Shown here: piece by piece, positions 34,857 through 43,555 of the stretch
How the letters are laid out: each line of letters begins with the position of its first letter
Position numbering within the stretch: the stretch's first letter is position 1
Source: JAKALX01 sp964508715
Lineage (GTDB): Bacteria; Chloroflexota; Dehalococcoidia; Tepidiformales; Tepidiformaceae
Assembly (NCBI GenBank): GCA_964508715.1
Contig: CAZDUX010000009.1
Coordinates: 74,438-138,437, forward strand
Direction: 5' to 3'
DNA length: 64,000 nucleotides
Made by a program: the position numbers and the translations under genes
Notes under the pieces: model-generated
What the model was told of the DNA's origin: nothing
Databases searched by the model: none
Seen by the model: the letters and a program-made list of their open reading frames with translations, nothing else

Positions 34857-36040
34857 GCGGGCGAATCCTCGTCTTCGATTGCTTTTCGGGGATCGCGGGG
34901 GACATGACGATCGCCTCGCTGGTATCGGCGGGGGCGTCGCTCGATGCGGTGGTGGCCGGACTGCGAAGAATGCCGCTACCAGCGTTCGAGCTGAGGACAG
35001 AAACGGTGACTCGCGGCGGCATTCGTGCCCTGCACCTCGAGGTTCAGCTGAGCGAGGAACGGACGTATCAGCCAGACGAGATGCGGGAGATGATGCGGAC
35101 CGCCGCCTTTACACCACGTGTCGAAGAACGAGCACTTGCCGCCATCGACTGGCTGGAGCGAGGCGAGGCGGGTGCGCACGAAACGAACCGCCCGCACCTC
35201 CACGAGGCTGGCGGGGTCGACGCGGTGATTGACCTGGTGGGGAGTATGCTGGCACTCGAAGACCTGGACGTGGCGGAGTGCTGGTGTCCGGTGGTAGCTG
35301 TGGGGGCGGGCACGATTGCCCGGACATCGCATGGTCCAATCCCTGCAGCTCCTGGGCCGGCAGCGATGCACATCCTCCGAAAGGCCGGTTTTGCGCAGCG
35401 ATTCGCCGAGGTTACCCACGAGCTCGTCACGCCGACGGGGGCGGCCATCCTCGCCGCGGTGGCAAAGCCGGGCCCGGCAACGATGACGGTGATCGCCCAC
35501 GGTGCTGGCGCGGGAACGTTCGACCCGGCGAACCGGCCAAATGCCCTGCGGGTCTTCATCGGCGAGGCTGCATCTTCGGTTGTACCACCGGAGCTCCCAA
35601 GGGTGGTCGAACTCGCGGCAAATATCGATGACATGACGCCGGAGCTGCTGGCGAATGCCCGGGACGAGATGCTGAAGGCGGGGGCACTCGACGCCTGGCT
35701 CGAGCCAATCGGGATGAAGAAGGGGCGTGCTGCGACGAAGCTCTGTGTCCTGGTGCACCCTTCGGACGAAGAGAGGCTGGCCGGGGCGATTCTGCGAGAG
35801 ACGACAACGCTGGGCGTCCGGGCGACCGAATGGCGGCGGTACGTGGCCGGCCGGCGGGTCGAGACGTTCGCAAGCTCACTTGGCGACGTCCGGGTGAAAG
35901 TACGCGACTGGCAGGGTGGGCTGCGCGGTGAACCCGAGTTCGAGGATGTGCGGGTGGTCGCCGAGCGGACAGGGTTGCCAGCTGTCGAGGTTTCGCGCCG
36001 CGTGGCTGCCGAGTGGAGCCGCTCGACGGCGCGGCTATAA
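34853..36040 (+). CDS. larC: Nickel insertion enzyme LarC
   Basis: 395 aa CTP-dependent nickel insertase. N-terminus ILVFDCFSGIAGDMTIASLV is diagnostic; HLHEAGGVDAVIDLVG, VATHELVTPTGAAIL-like (EVTHELVTPTGAAILAA), AANIDDMTPELLANARDEML and GMKKGRAATKLCVL follow in family order. The GTG at 34853 is chosen because it overlaps the larB TGA and starts the conserved strand; an upstream ATG frame lies in larB. larE and any larA-type racemase are not in the window. Confidence 0.95.
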   Translation: MSGRILVFDCFSGIAGDMTIASLVSAGASLDAVVAGLRRMPLPAFELRTETVTRGGIRALHLEVQLSEERTYQPDEMREMMRTAAFTPRVEERALAAIDWLERGEAGAHETNRPHLHEAGGVDAVIDLVGSMLALEDLDVAECWCPVVAVGAGTIARTSHGPIPAAPGPAAMHILRKAGFAQRFAEVTHELVTPTGAAILAAVAKPGPATMTVIAHGAGAGTFDPANRPNALRVFIGEAASSVVPPELPRVVELAANIDDMTPELLANARDEMLKAGALDAWLEPIGMKKGRAATKLCVLVHPSDEERLAGAILRETTTLGVRATEWRRYVAGRRVETFASSLGDVRVKVRDWQGGLRGEPEFEDVRVVAERTGLPAVEVSRRVAAEWSRSTARL

Positions 36041-36383
36041 CGCATCCCCGCGCATCTTGCTCCTGGTGCAATCCGCCGGGGCGTCATGATCGCAGCGGGA
36101 TTGCGGCGGATACGGAAGATCGTGCGCCAGGGAGGGGCGGGGCCAGCGCGCGACAGCCTCATGCAAACGACGACACCTGCTTGTAGTCGGCTCGAGTTCG
36201 TCTACGCGCATCACCGCATGGCCGGCAGCAGGGACGGACAGCGACATGCATGATTTCCGCCACCGGCCCGTGGTGACTGCCGGGCAGGGCCGTTCGACCC
36301 AACGACAGGGGATCTATGGATCCTGTTGTTTCTTCGCCAGTCGCCGATGCTGGGCCGACATCCATAGCGGAAAGGAGAAGGCG
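36041..36383. other. Intergenic spacer without supported gene
   Basis: 343 bases between larC and a small gene. I see only out-of-frame shadows. It is GC-rich with no strong promoter-like hexamers, tRNA or hairpin with T run. Confidence 0.5.
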
Positions 36384-36578
36384 ATGACGAACGTTCGCAT
36401 ACGACCTGAAGGCCGGTTCTGGGTGGCTATCCTCGACGGTGACGAGGACGACCGGTTGCGATTCCCGAGCATGGACGCGGCAGTGGACTGGGCGTTCCGC
36501 TCCACGCTTCGTCAGCGCCCGTTGACGATCGCGCTGGAGCAGACGCCGAGGGAGGAACTGGTGCTCTGCGAAAAGTAG
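36384..36578 (+). CDS. Small hypothetical protein
   Basis: 64 aa, MTNVRIRPEGRFWVAILDGD..., an alpha-beta sequence (strand-strand-helix: AAVDWAFRSTLRQRPLTIALEQTP) reminiscent of small HicB/antitoxin-like or DUF2188-like folds, but no partner toxin is adjacent. The ATG at 36384 has AAAGGAGA eight bases upstream; the longer frame from 36246 is unlikely. It precedes the Crp/Fnr gene by 121 nt. Confidence 0.6.
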   Translation: MTNVRIRPEGRFWVAILDGDEDDRLRFPSMDAAVDWAFRSTLRQRPLTIALEQTPREELVLCEK

Positions 36579-36626
36579 AGCAGGCGCGCCGAACGAGCGG
36601 CTGCCGGGCTGGACCAAATCCGGGAC

Positions 36627-36646
36627 GGGACTACGACCAAAGTCCC
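36627..36646. promoter_or_regulatory. Perfect inverted repeat upstream of the Crp/Fnr gene
   Basis: GGGACT-N8-AGTCCC, centred about 64 nt upstream of the regulator start. The arms are those of DosR-type boxes, but the spacing (8 instead of 2) differs. Candidate operator or autoregulatory site; the binding protein is not known. Confidence 0.45.
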
Positions 36647-36699
36647 TGTTGAGCCGGGCTGTTTGCGATCTAGAGTGGCCTTCGGGAAAGAGGATCGCG

Positions 36700-37389
36700 A
36701 TGACACAGACGATGGCACAAGAGCCAACCGCCGGGCAGATGATGCGAGAGGTACCACTCCTCGCCCGCCTCGGCGATGATGACCTCCAGGCGCTTGGTTC
36801 CCGCGGCAGACTGCGCAAGTTCGCCCCGGGCACCGTCATCTTTTACGAAGGCGAGCCGGGGGACGCGCTGCATGTGGTGTACGACGGGCGCGTGCGCATC
36901 AGCACTCTCTCTGGCGGAGGTGCCGAGGCTACACTCGCGCTCGTGGGCAAGGGCGACTTCTTCGGCGAGTTCGCGCTGCTCGACGGCGGCCTGCGGTCGG
37001 CAACCGCAACCGCGGTCGTTTCGACGACCACGTTCGTCGTGACTCGCGACGACTTCGTGACATGGATCAGTGAGCATCCACGGGCAGCACTCGCCCTCCT
37101 CGAGACGCTCTCGCTACGGCTCCGGCGGACTGACGAAGCGTTCACCGACCTCTCGTTCCTCGAGCTGCCACAGCGGCTGGCCAAGAAGCTCGTGGCGCTT
37201 GCGGGCACCGGTCACGGCAGGAAGCCGGGCCGGATCGAGATCACCCAGTCGGAGCTGGGATCGATGCTGAGCGTCAGCCGCGAGAGCGTAAACAAGCAGC
37301 TCAACCAGTTCCAGCGGGACGGCTGGATCAGGCTCAGCCGGGGGGCGGTAACGGTGATAGATATGGAAGCGTTGCGAAACTTCTCATAG
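36700..37389 (+). CDS. Crp/Fnr family transcriptional regulator
   Basis: 229 aa. An N-terminal cNMP-binding beta-roll (residues ~20-130) carries FFGEFALLDGGLRSATATA; the phosphate-binding signature has EFALLDGGLRSA in place of the classic E-A-R-A-A, so cAMP use is uncertain. Dimer helix 130-160; C-terminal HTH (EITQSELGSMLSVSRESVNKQLNQFQRDGWI). No FNR-type Cys cluster. The ATG at 36700 follows AAAGAGG. Confidence 0.9.
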   Translation: MTQTMAQEPTAGQMMREVPLLARLGDDDLQALGSRGRLRKFAPGTVIFYEGEPGDALHVVYDGRVRISTLSGGGAEATLALVGKGDFFGEFALLDGGLRSATATAVVSTTTFVVTRDDFVTWISEHPRAALALLETLSLRLRRTDEAFTDLSFLELPQRLAKKLVALAGTGHGRKPGRIEITQSELGSMLSVSRESVNKQLNQFQRDGWIRLSRGAVTVIDMEALRNFS

Positions 37390-37458
37390 CAACAAGCAGT
37401 TTCCCCGTAGAGGATCGTGATCTCTACAATGGGAGTTCGACCAGGCACGCCCCGGCCG

Positions 37459-38724
37459 ATGTCGCCCATGTACAAACGCACCACGCTCCCCAACGGACTC
37501 CGCATCGTCAGCGGTGAAATGCCGCACACGCGCTCGGCCACTGTCAGCATCTATGTTGGTGCTGGCAGCAGGTATGAACTCGACCACGAGGCCGGGCTCA
37601 GCCACTTCCTTGAGCACATGCTGTTCAAAGGAGCGAGCCGGCGCCCGACGGCCCGGGAGATCTCCGAGGCGATCGAGTCGTTCGGCGGGATGCACAACGC
37701 TGCCACTGACCGCGAAGTGACGGTGTATTACGCGAAGGTACCGCACACCGAAGCTGCGGCGACGATCGATATCCTTTCCGATATGGTGCGCGATCCGATC
37801 ATGGATGGTGCCGAACTCGAGAAGGAGCGCCACGTCATCCTCGAGGAGTTGGCTGCGGTTGAGGATAGTCCGGGTGAACTGGCCGGTATCCTGATTGACG
37901 AGACGCTCTGGCCACACCAGCCACTCGGCCGAAACGTGGGCGGCACCGAGGAGAGCGTACGATCGCTGCCCCTTGCCGCCGTCAACCGCTATCTCAAGGC
38001 GCAGTATGTCCCTTCGAACATGGTGCTGGTGGTTGCAGGAAACATCGAACACGAACGCGTGGTGAATGATGCGGCCCGCTGGCTCGGCGACATGCCGGTT
38101 GCAACGCCCGGGGCCTGGTATCCGGTTCGCGACCGGAACGACAGCCCCCGGCTCGCGATCCACAACAAGGCGACCGAACAGGCGCACATCTGCATCGCCT
38201 ATCCGAGTGTGGCGCTCGATCATCCGGATCGGTATGCGGTCGACCTCGTAAGCACCGTTCTCGGCGAAGGGATGTCGAGCCGCCTCTTCCTCGAACTTCG
38301 CGAAGAGCGCGCCCTCGTCTACGACGTGCATAGCTACCCGACGGAGTTTCGGGATACCGGTTCGTTCACCATCTATGCAGGGTGCGACCCGGAGAATGCA
38401 CGCATCACGGTCGAATCGGCACTGGCAGAGGCCGAGAAGCTGGTGAGGTGCCTGCCGGCCGAGGAGTTGGAGAAGGGCAAGTCGATGGCCCGAGGGCGCA
38501 TCCAGTTACGTATGGAAGATACGCGCTCAGTTGCCGGCTGGCTCGGCTCGCAGGAGCTCTTGCTCGGGCAGATCCTGACTGTCGACGATGTGGTTGAACA
38601 GATCAATAACGTCTCGATGGACGACTTCATGCGCGTAGCGAAGACCATCCTCGACCCCGGGCGGGCCGTCCTGGCGGCGGTTGGGCCGTTCGAAGACGAG
38701 TCAACATTCGCCGGGCTCATCTAG
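37459..38724 (+). CDS. M16 family zinc peptidase
   Basis: About 421 aa, like mitochondrial processing peptidase beta/PqqL-type. Inverted zinc motif HFLEH (HxxEH) with downstream Glu in KERHVILEELA, N-terminus YKRTTLPNGLRIVSGEM, and the C-terminal domain with GLGxGMSSRLF-type block (VLGEGMSSRLFLELREERALVYDV). Probably removes peptides in the cytoplasm. Three in-frame ATGs (37417, 37459, 37468) exist; 37459 is a compromise. It is 35-80 nt from the Crp/Fnr stop. Confidence 0.9.
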   Translation: MSPMYKRTTLPNGLRIVSGEMPHTRSATVSIYVGAGSRYELDHEAGLSHFLEHMLFKGASRRPTAREISEAIESFGGMHNAATDREVTVYYAKVPHTEAAATIDILSDMVRDPIMDGAELEKERHVILEELAAVEDSPGELAGILIDETLWPHQPLGRNVGGTEESVRSLPLAAVNRYLKAQYVPSNMVLVVAGNIEHERVVNDAARWLGDMPVATPGAWYPVRDRNDSPRLAIHNKATEQAHICIAYPSVALDHPDRYAVDLVSTVLGEGMSSRLFLELREERALVYDVHSYPTEFRDTGSFTIYAGCDPENARITVESALAEAEKLVRCLPAEELEKGKSMARGRIQLRMEDTRSVAGWLGSQELLLGQILTVDDVVEQINNVSMDDFMRVAKTILDPGRAVLAAVGPFEDESTFAGLI

Positions 38725-38746
38725 GCGGGGACTGACAGGGGGCGAG

Positions 38747-39232
38747 ATGCGGTCCGCATATTTCGGGCAGCCGAGCACGACCTTCCAACCAGGCGGGACG
38801 CACATCACGGTCTACCTGGTACCGGTCTTCGAAGGGCGGCTAACGGTCTTCGATGTGGCTGCGCGCGAGGCACGCGGCCGCTGGCTGCCATGGGACGTAC
38901 TCGATTGGGCCGAAAACCCTTATGAAGCGGCCTCGCGGCTGGCCGACCAGTGGTGCGATGTGGCGCTCAAGGATCTCGTGCTCACAGACGTGCTGTCGCT
39001 ACCGTTTGAAGGTGAGGGATGGGAGCTGGCCATCATCTTCCGGGCGGACCTGGCGAGCCCTGCGCGAGGGGACTCGGACCGCATCCCACACCTCTTCGCC
39101 AGGGGTGAGTTCGATGCTATCGGCGCGTTTGACCCGGTCGACCTCGAACGATGGGTGAAAGGCGGCACTCACGCAGAGGAATCACCCGCCGACGCCAACA
39201 CGGGGAGCAACGATTCGCGGCTGCTGTTCTAG
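38747..39232 (+). CDS. Hypothetical protein, possibly Nudix-fold-like
   Basis: 161 aa. The first half (PGGTHITVYLVPVFEGRLTVFDVAAREARGRWLPWDVLDWAENPYEAASRLADQW) has a strand-loop-helix order like Nudix proteins but no GX5EX7REUXEEXGU box, so enzymatic activity is not supported. The C-terminal 25 residues are disordered. The ATG at 38747 follows AGGGGG. 22 nt after the M16 gene, probably the same transcript. Confidence 0.55.
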   Translation: MRSAYFGQPSTTFQPGGTHITVYLVPVFEGRLTVFDVAAREARGRWLPWDVLDWAENPYEAASRLADQWCDVALKDLVLTDVLSLPFEGEGWELAIIFRADLASPARGDSDRIPHLFARGEFDAIGAFDPVDLERWVKGGTHAEESPADANTGSNDSRLLF

Positions 39233-39259
39233 GTGATCGGTATTGCAATCGCGTGCGAG

Positions 39260-39275
39260 CGTGACGTAGTTCACA
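39260..39275. promoter_or_regulatory. CRP-like site
   Basis: CGTGA-N6-TCACA, nine of ten positions of the CRP core TGTGA-N6-TCACA, directly upstream of a TATAGT -10-like hexamer (39298-39303) and the beta-lactamase-fold gene. Could bind the Crp/Fnr protein at 36.7 kb, by inference only. Confidence 0.4.
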
Positions 39276-39312
39276 CGGGAAGGTGAGCGGCGGCCGATAT
39301 AGTCAGGTGACT

Positions 39313-40710
39313 GTGACGAAACCTGACAATCGCATGGCGGCAGTCGAACATGGGCTGCTGCCGGCGATCTCGCTGAGCGGAGCGCGCCACCGGATGGAGC
39401 TCGCGGAGCGCATGGCGCACTACCACGTGCCCGCCATCGCAGTCGCGATCATCGACGATGGCGTTGTCTGCGATGAGGCGGCATGGGGGTTGGCCGACCC
39501 GGCCACCGCCCGTGCCGCGACCACGGGGAGTCTCTTCCAGGCTGCGTGCCTGAGCAAGATCGCGACGACGGTTGTCGCTCTGCGGCTTGTCGCACGCGGA
39601 ATCCTCTCGCTCGACCGGCCGGTGAACGAGTTCCTTCAGTCGTGGCAGGTACCGGAGAACGAGTTCACACGCGCCGAGCCCGTAACGCTACGCCACCTCT
39701 TGAGCCACGCGGCATCGACCACAGTCGACGGCTATGGCAACGGGTTCGCCCGGTACATGACGCCGCCCACGCTCGTCCAGCTGCTCGACGGGAAATCGCC
39801 GGCGGCATGTTCACCCGTCCGCGTCACAGGCCCGGTAGGGCGCGGCTTCCGATACTCGAGCGGTGGATTTGCGATTGTCCAGCTCGCGGTTGAGGAGACG
39901 ACCGGCCGCGGATTCGCAGAGGTCGCGCGGGAATTGGTGCTCGAACCGGCCGGCATGCACTCGAGCACCTTCGAACGGCCCCTGCCGGGTCACCTCACGG
40001 AGTGTGCAGCGACCGGCCACCTCATCGACGGGCAACCGCTTGCCGATGGCTGGCGCGTTGTACCGGAGTTGGCGAGTTCGGGGCTCTGGACCACCGCGGG
40101 GGATTTCGCTCGCCTCCTCGTAGCAATCGGAGCGGCGGTCAACGCGTCCCGGGGCGCACTGTTGCCCCGTGACCTCGCGGCAGAGATGTTTCGGAGCCAG
40201 TATGGGGCGCCGGCGACACTCGGGGCGTTCGTGCTGGGCGAAGGTGACCGCGAGCGAATCCTCCACGACGGGTCGAACACGGGTTACCGCAGCGAGGCCC
40301 TCCTCTTCACCGATGGGCGGCGCGGCGCAGTAACGCTGACGAACGGGGAAAGCGGCGACCGGCTCTCGAAGGAAGTCCTGAACAGCATCGCCGACTCCTT
40401 CGGCTGGGACGGTTACGTGGTGGAGCGCCGGGTGATCGATCTCGCTCCCGAGATTCTCCGCCGCTACGTGGGCTACTACGAGATCATGCCGGGCGTGGGC
40501 TTCGTGATCGAACCAGCGCCCGGAGGTGAAGGGCTCATCGTCGATGCCCTCGGATTCGGCCGGGGGCGCCTCTTTGCGGAATCGGAGACGGTGTTATTCG
40601 AGCCCGAAATCCCAACCGAGTTCCGTTTTCACATGAGTGGCGAGGGAGTGCCGGACTCGGCGTTGGTGTCGTTTCGCGGCCGGAGTTTCGCGGCGAAACG
40701 CGTTCCCTAA
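39313..40710 (+). CDS. Beta-lactamase/penicillin-binding-fold protein with Cys in place of nucleophile Ser
   Basis: About 465 aa, class C/EstB-type. The SxxK element reads FQAACLSKIATT: by alignment with FxxGSVSK/FQAASISK, the nucleophile Ser is Cys (codon tgc) while Lys stays. The YxN-type element is FRYSSGGF and the KTG/HxG element is LHDGSNTGYRSEAL, both conserved. A ~100-aa C-terminal beta domain follows. No signal peptide. Either a thiol-based hydrolase or an inactive binder. Starts at 39283, 39313 and 39334 are in frame; a TATAGT at 39298 favours 39313 or later. Confidence 0.78.
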   Translation: MTKPDNRMAAVEHGLLPAISLSGARHRMELAERMAHYHVPAIAVAIIDDGVVCDEAAWGLADPATARAATTGSLFQAACLSKIATTVVALRLVARGILSLDRPVNEFLQSWQVPENEFTRAEPVTLRHLLSHAASTTVDGYGNGFARYMTPPTLVQLLDGKSPAACSPVRVTGPVGRGFRYSSGGFAIVQLAVEETTGRGFAEVARELVLEPAGMHSSTFERPLPGHLTECAATGHLIDGQPLADGWRVVPELASSGLWTTAGDFARLLVAIGAAVNASRGALLPRDLAAEMFRSQYGAPATLGAFVLGEGDRERILHDGSNTGYRSEALLFTDGRRGAVTLTNGESGDRLSKEVLNSIADSFGWDGYVVERRVIDLAPEILRRYVGYYEIMPGVGFVIEPAPGGEGLIVDALGFGRGRLFAESETVLFEPEIPTEFRFHMSGEGVPDSALVSFRGRSFAAKRVP

Positions 40711-40775
40711 GCGGCGGTGGCGGGTACACTCAAGGGCCCGGCCATCCGGGCAGATCGATGTAGTCGAGGTCGCCG

Positions 40776-40964
40776 TTGTCCAGCGAATTCAACCGATATG
40801 CCCGCAAACCACTCATCCGCGTGAGGCGAGGGAGTGACGGCGGTTGGCGCGCGGAGGCGGATGAGATGGTGCGCGAAGGACAGGGCCGAAGCCCCGAGGC
40901 GGCGCTGGGGGACTGGCTTCAGAAGAATGCCGACCGCCTCGGGTTCGATGTCCGGGTAGACTAG
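40776..40964 (+). CDS. Small hypothetical protein
   Basis: 62 aa, MSSEFNRYARKPLIRVRRGSDGGWRAEADEMVREGQGRSPEAALGDWLQKNADRLGFDVRVD, with a strand followed by SPEAALGDWL, like small HicB-type domains. TTG start with GAGG about eight bases upstream. No toxin neighbour. The stop shares bases (CTAG) with the convergent LLM gene. Coding character supports it. Confidence 0.55.
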   Translation: MSSEFNRYARKPLIRVRRGSDGGWRAEADEMVREGQGRSPEAALGDWLQKNADRLGFDVRVD

Positions 40965-42010
40965 GCGGTTGCGCCTTTGCTGGCGCCGGTGATTTCGGCC
41001 ATGAGTTCGATGGCTTCGTCGTTGCCCGAGATCGTAAGGCCGGTGGCGCCGGAATCGGCCCACGCCTTGTACCGCTCCTTGATACGGGCGACGGGGCCAA
41101 CGAGTGAGCCATCGTCGCAGAACTCGTCGGGCACGGCTTCGATGGCTTCGCCCTTACGGCCGGCGAGGTAGAGTTCCTGGATGGCTTTTGCGGCATCGCC
41201 GTAGCCGCGGCGAACCATCATGTCGTTATGGAAGTTCTTGTTCTGGTGGCCCATACCGCCAACATAAAGGGCGATCTGCGGCTTCATCTGGCGGAACGCC
41301 TCGCGGAGGTCGTTGGTGATGATGACCGAGACGCCGGTTTGTATCTCGAAGTCTTTCCATGACTTGCCGCCTCCGGCCCGGGCGAAGCCTTCTTCGATCC
41401 AGGGCCGGTACATCGGTGCCGTGCCAGGAGTGAAGCCGAGCGGGAGGATACCGTCGCAGATCTCGGCGGCGAGGCGAACGTTCGTCTCCGTACCGCTACC
41501 GAGCCAGACAGGGATGTTCGGATTCATGTGAAGGATGGACTTGAGTGGCTTACCGATCCCCATCGCACCAGGCCCCGTGTAGGGAAGGGAGATCTCCTTG
41601 CCCTGGTGGGTGACGGGCTCATCGCGCTCGAGGACCTTCTTGATGATGGTGACGTAGTCGCGGAGGCGGTAGTAGGGGCGGCCCCACGGCTGACCGTACC
41701 AGCCTTCGACGATCTGGGGCCCGGATACGCCGATACCCGCGATCATGCGGTTTCCGCCGGCGAGCGCATCGACCGTGGCGATCTGCATTGCGGCCATCGC
41801 CGGGGCGCGGCCCGCAAGCTGCATGATGCCGGTGCCAAGGCGGATGCGCTTTGTGAGGGCGGCGATGTAGGCAAGCGGCGTGATTGCGTCGGAGCCGTAT
41901 GCTTCGGCTGTCCAAACGGAGTCGTAGCCGAGTTTCTCGGCGTGGAGCACTTTTTCAACAGGGAGGCGCATATCCGCGCCGGAGTAGCCGATTGAGATCC
42001 CGAGTTTCAT
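40961..42010 (-). CDS. LLM class F420-dependent oxidoreductase
   Basis: 349 aa, a paralogue of the 19892-20938 gene: [52 protein letters not shown] and a matching C-terminus ending MAEITGASKGATA. The two share layout throughout, so they probably arose by duplication and use F420 on related substrates. The ATG at 42010 marks the conserved start; the frame upstream is non-coding. Confidence 0.9.
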   Translation of the reverse strand: MKLGISIGYSGADMRLPVEKVLHAEKLGYDSVWTAEAYGSDAITPLAYIAALTKRIRLGTGIMQLAGRAPAMAAMQIATVDALAGGNRMIAGIGVSGPQIVEGWYGQPWGRPYYRLRDYVTIIKKVLERDEPVTHQGKEISLPYTGPGAMGIGKPLKSILHMNPNIPVWLGSGTETNVRLAAEICDGILPLGFTPGTAPMYRPWIEEGFARAGGGKSWKDFEIQTGVSVIITNDLREAFRQMKPQIALYVGGMGHQNKNFHNDMMVRRGYGDAAKAIQELYLAGRKGEAIEAVPDEFCDDGSLVGPVARIKERYKAWADSGATGLTISGNDEAIELMAEITGASKGATA

Positions 42011-42108
42011 GCGGCGATTGTGGAGCGTGGGCCGGGGATTGTCGATTTTCGATGACGAACGGTCCGGAGGGAGTGCACCACGCCCGGGCCAAGAGGCACA
42101 CGCAAGGC

Positions 42109-42384
42109 TCAGGCCGGGGCCGGCTCCCCGACCATGATGAGCTGTCCCCCTTCGCCACGAGCCTGTGCCTGGAGGGCTTTCCAGCTGGAGACGAGTGATT
42201 CGAGCGTGGCATGGTCGACGAGGGCGGCGAGGTGCACTCCCGGGCACTCGGTGTCGCCCCGCGCGAGGCATTCGTGGCGCATCCCTTCCTGCGCGTTGAG
42301 CAGCTGCCCGAGGCTGACCCGGAACGTCCGGCCACACTCGCTGCAAGGCAGCTCGATGGCAACGTCCCGCTCAATATCGATCAC
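42109..42384 (-). CDS. Small CxxC protein
   Basis: 91 aa. IELPCSECGRTFRVSLGQLLN resembles an N-terminal zinc knuckle (CxxC), with further Cys/His in MRHECLARGDTECPGVH. Helical C-terminus. Start overlaps the cupin stop by four bases (42381-42384), so the pair is co-translated. Function unknown. Confidence 0.65.
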   Translation of the reverse strand: MIDIERDVAIELPCSECGRTFRVSLGQLLNAQEGMRHECLARGDTECPGVHLAALVDHATLESLVSSWKALQAQARGEGGQLIMVGEPAPA

Positions 42385-42776
42385 GCCTTCGCAGCCTCCT
42401 CGGTGAGTGCCACCGTGATCAGCAGGAGGGATTCACGATCGGCGTGGAGGTCGTGGCGGACGTTGGGCCCGATGACGGCCAACTGGCGGTCGCGGAGGAT
42501 GATCTCCTCGGTGCCGTTCACCATGACGCGGACCTCGCCGCTGACGATAAGGACGGTGGTGGAACCGGCCGTGGAGTGCTCGGCAACGTGGTTACCAGCC
42601 TCCATGGCCATGAGAACGACGGTGAGGGGGGGCTGTTTGGTGAGCGTGATGGCACGACGCCCATGCCCGGCGAGGCCGCGGGTCAGTTCGGCTGCTTCGC
42701 GGTCGAGAGCATAGACGAGCCGGTCACCAGAAAGGACGTGAGTGGTGAGATATTCGGGAACGCGCGGTGCAGTCAT
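42381..42776 (-). CDS. Cupin domain protein
   Basis: 131 aa single cupin. Motif 1 is degenerate (AGNHVAEHSTAGSTTVLIVSGEV, with His-x4-His), motif 2 is GPNVRHDLHADRESLLLITVAL. Metal ligands partly conserved. Likely a small-molecule binder or isomerase, or a regulator of its neighbour. Upstream partner of the small CxxC gene. Confidence 0.8.
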   Translation of the reverse strand: MTAPRVPEYLTTHVLSGDRLVYALDREAAELTRGLAGHGRRAITLTKQPPLTVVLMAMEAGNHVAEHSTAGSTTVLIVSGEVRVMVNGTEEIILRDRQLAVIGPNVRHDLHADRESLLLITVALTEEAAKA

Positions 42777-42820
42777 GGCTTACCTCCGTAGACTCACCAT
42801 ACATCGTTCCGAGAGGAATC

Positions 42821-43555
42821 TCAGCCTTGAGCCGATGGGTCGCAAGGTGTGCCAGGCACGCCAGCCGCGGTACCTTGCGAGACGGCTCGGGAGCGTGCGA
42901 GTGGGTAGAGCGAAAACCCGATGGCAAGTGCCACCAGGTGACCAAAATCGGTGAAGGTGTGGTTCGTCATCGCCGACCACGCCGGATAGGTGACGAGGAG
43001 CGCGATATACCATGGCCGCCAGCGTGGCGGCAGGTGATACGTGAGCACGGCCGCGACGGCGAAGAACCCGTAGCTCACACCCACGTCGACACTATGTGCG
43101 AGCCTCTTGCTGGCGATGCCAAGCTCGATGGCCATCCAGAGACCGGCGAGGGTCGCGAGGGTCGCGCCGACATGGCCCGCGAGGAAAACGATCAGCCAGC
43201 GTCCAGTCCCGAGCCACGCCTCGGCGGGGGCGGCAACGAGGAAGAAGAGGAGCGTCCACGGGATCAGCTCGGTCGCATCTTCGAGCCAGAAGGCGCTGGC
43301 GACGAGTGTCCCGAACCGCCCATCTTCAAAGTGCGCCAGGTTCGAGCTGAAGTGATGGAGCAGCCGCGGCCCTTCATGTCCCGCTGCGAGGTCGAGGACG
43401 AGGCTGGTTACCGAGATCGCGACCAGCAGGAGGAAGGTTGCGGGAGAGCGCCGCACGACGGAAACGGCTCCGCGCCAGCAGGCCGCCGCTGCCAGACGAA
43501 GTCGGACGGGTGAATAAACCGGGCGGTGCCTGGCGACAGTAGCGATCGAATTCAC
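42821..43555 (-). CDS. Rhomboid-like membrane protein
   Basis: About 244 aa, six probable transmembrane segments. The Ser region is DVGVSYGFFAVAAV, where active rhomboids have GxSG (here Gly to Tyr after Ser), and the His region is FTDFGHLVALAIGF. A Ser/His pair is thus retained but the oxyanion Gly is changed. Resembles mycobacterial rhomboid-like proteins. Start GTG at 43555 is tentative; a longer frame includes a Cys-rich segment that looks non-coding. Confidence 0.62.
   Translation of the reverse strand: MNSIATVARHRPVYSPVRLRLAAAACWRGAVSVVRRSPATFLLLVAISVTSLVLDLAAGHEGPRLLHHFSSNLAHFEDGRFGTLVASAFWLEDATELIPWTLLFFLVAAPAEAWLGTGRWLIVFLAGHVGATLATLAGLWMAIELGIASKRLAHSVDVGVSYGFFAVAAVLTYHLPPRWRPWYIALLVTYPAWSAMTNHTFTDFGHLVALAIGFSLYPLARSRAVSQGTAAGVPGTPCDPSAQG

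Noticed and set aside
36159..36839. 226-aa minus-strand frame over the spacer and Crp/Fnr start
   Set aside because: Overlaps the well-supported small gene and regulator, no Shine-Dalgarno and no motif.
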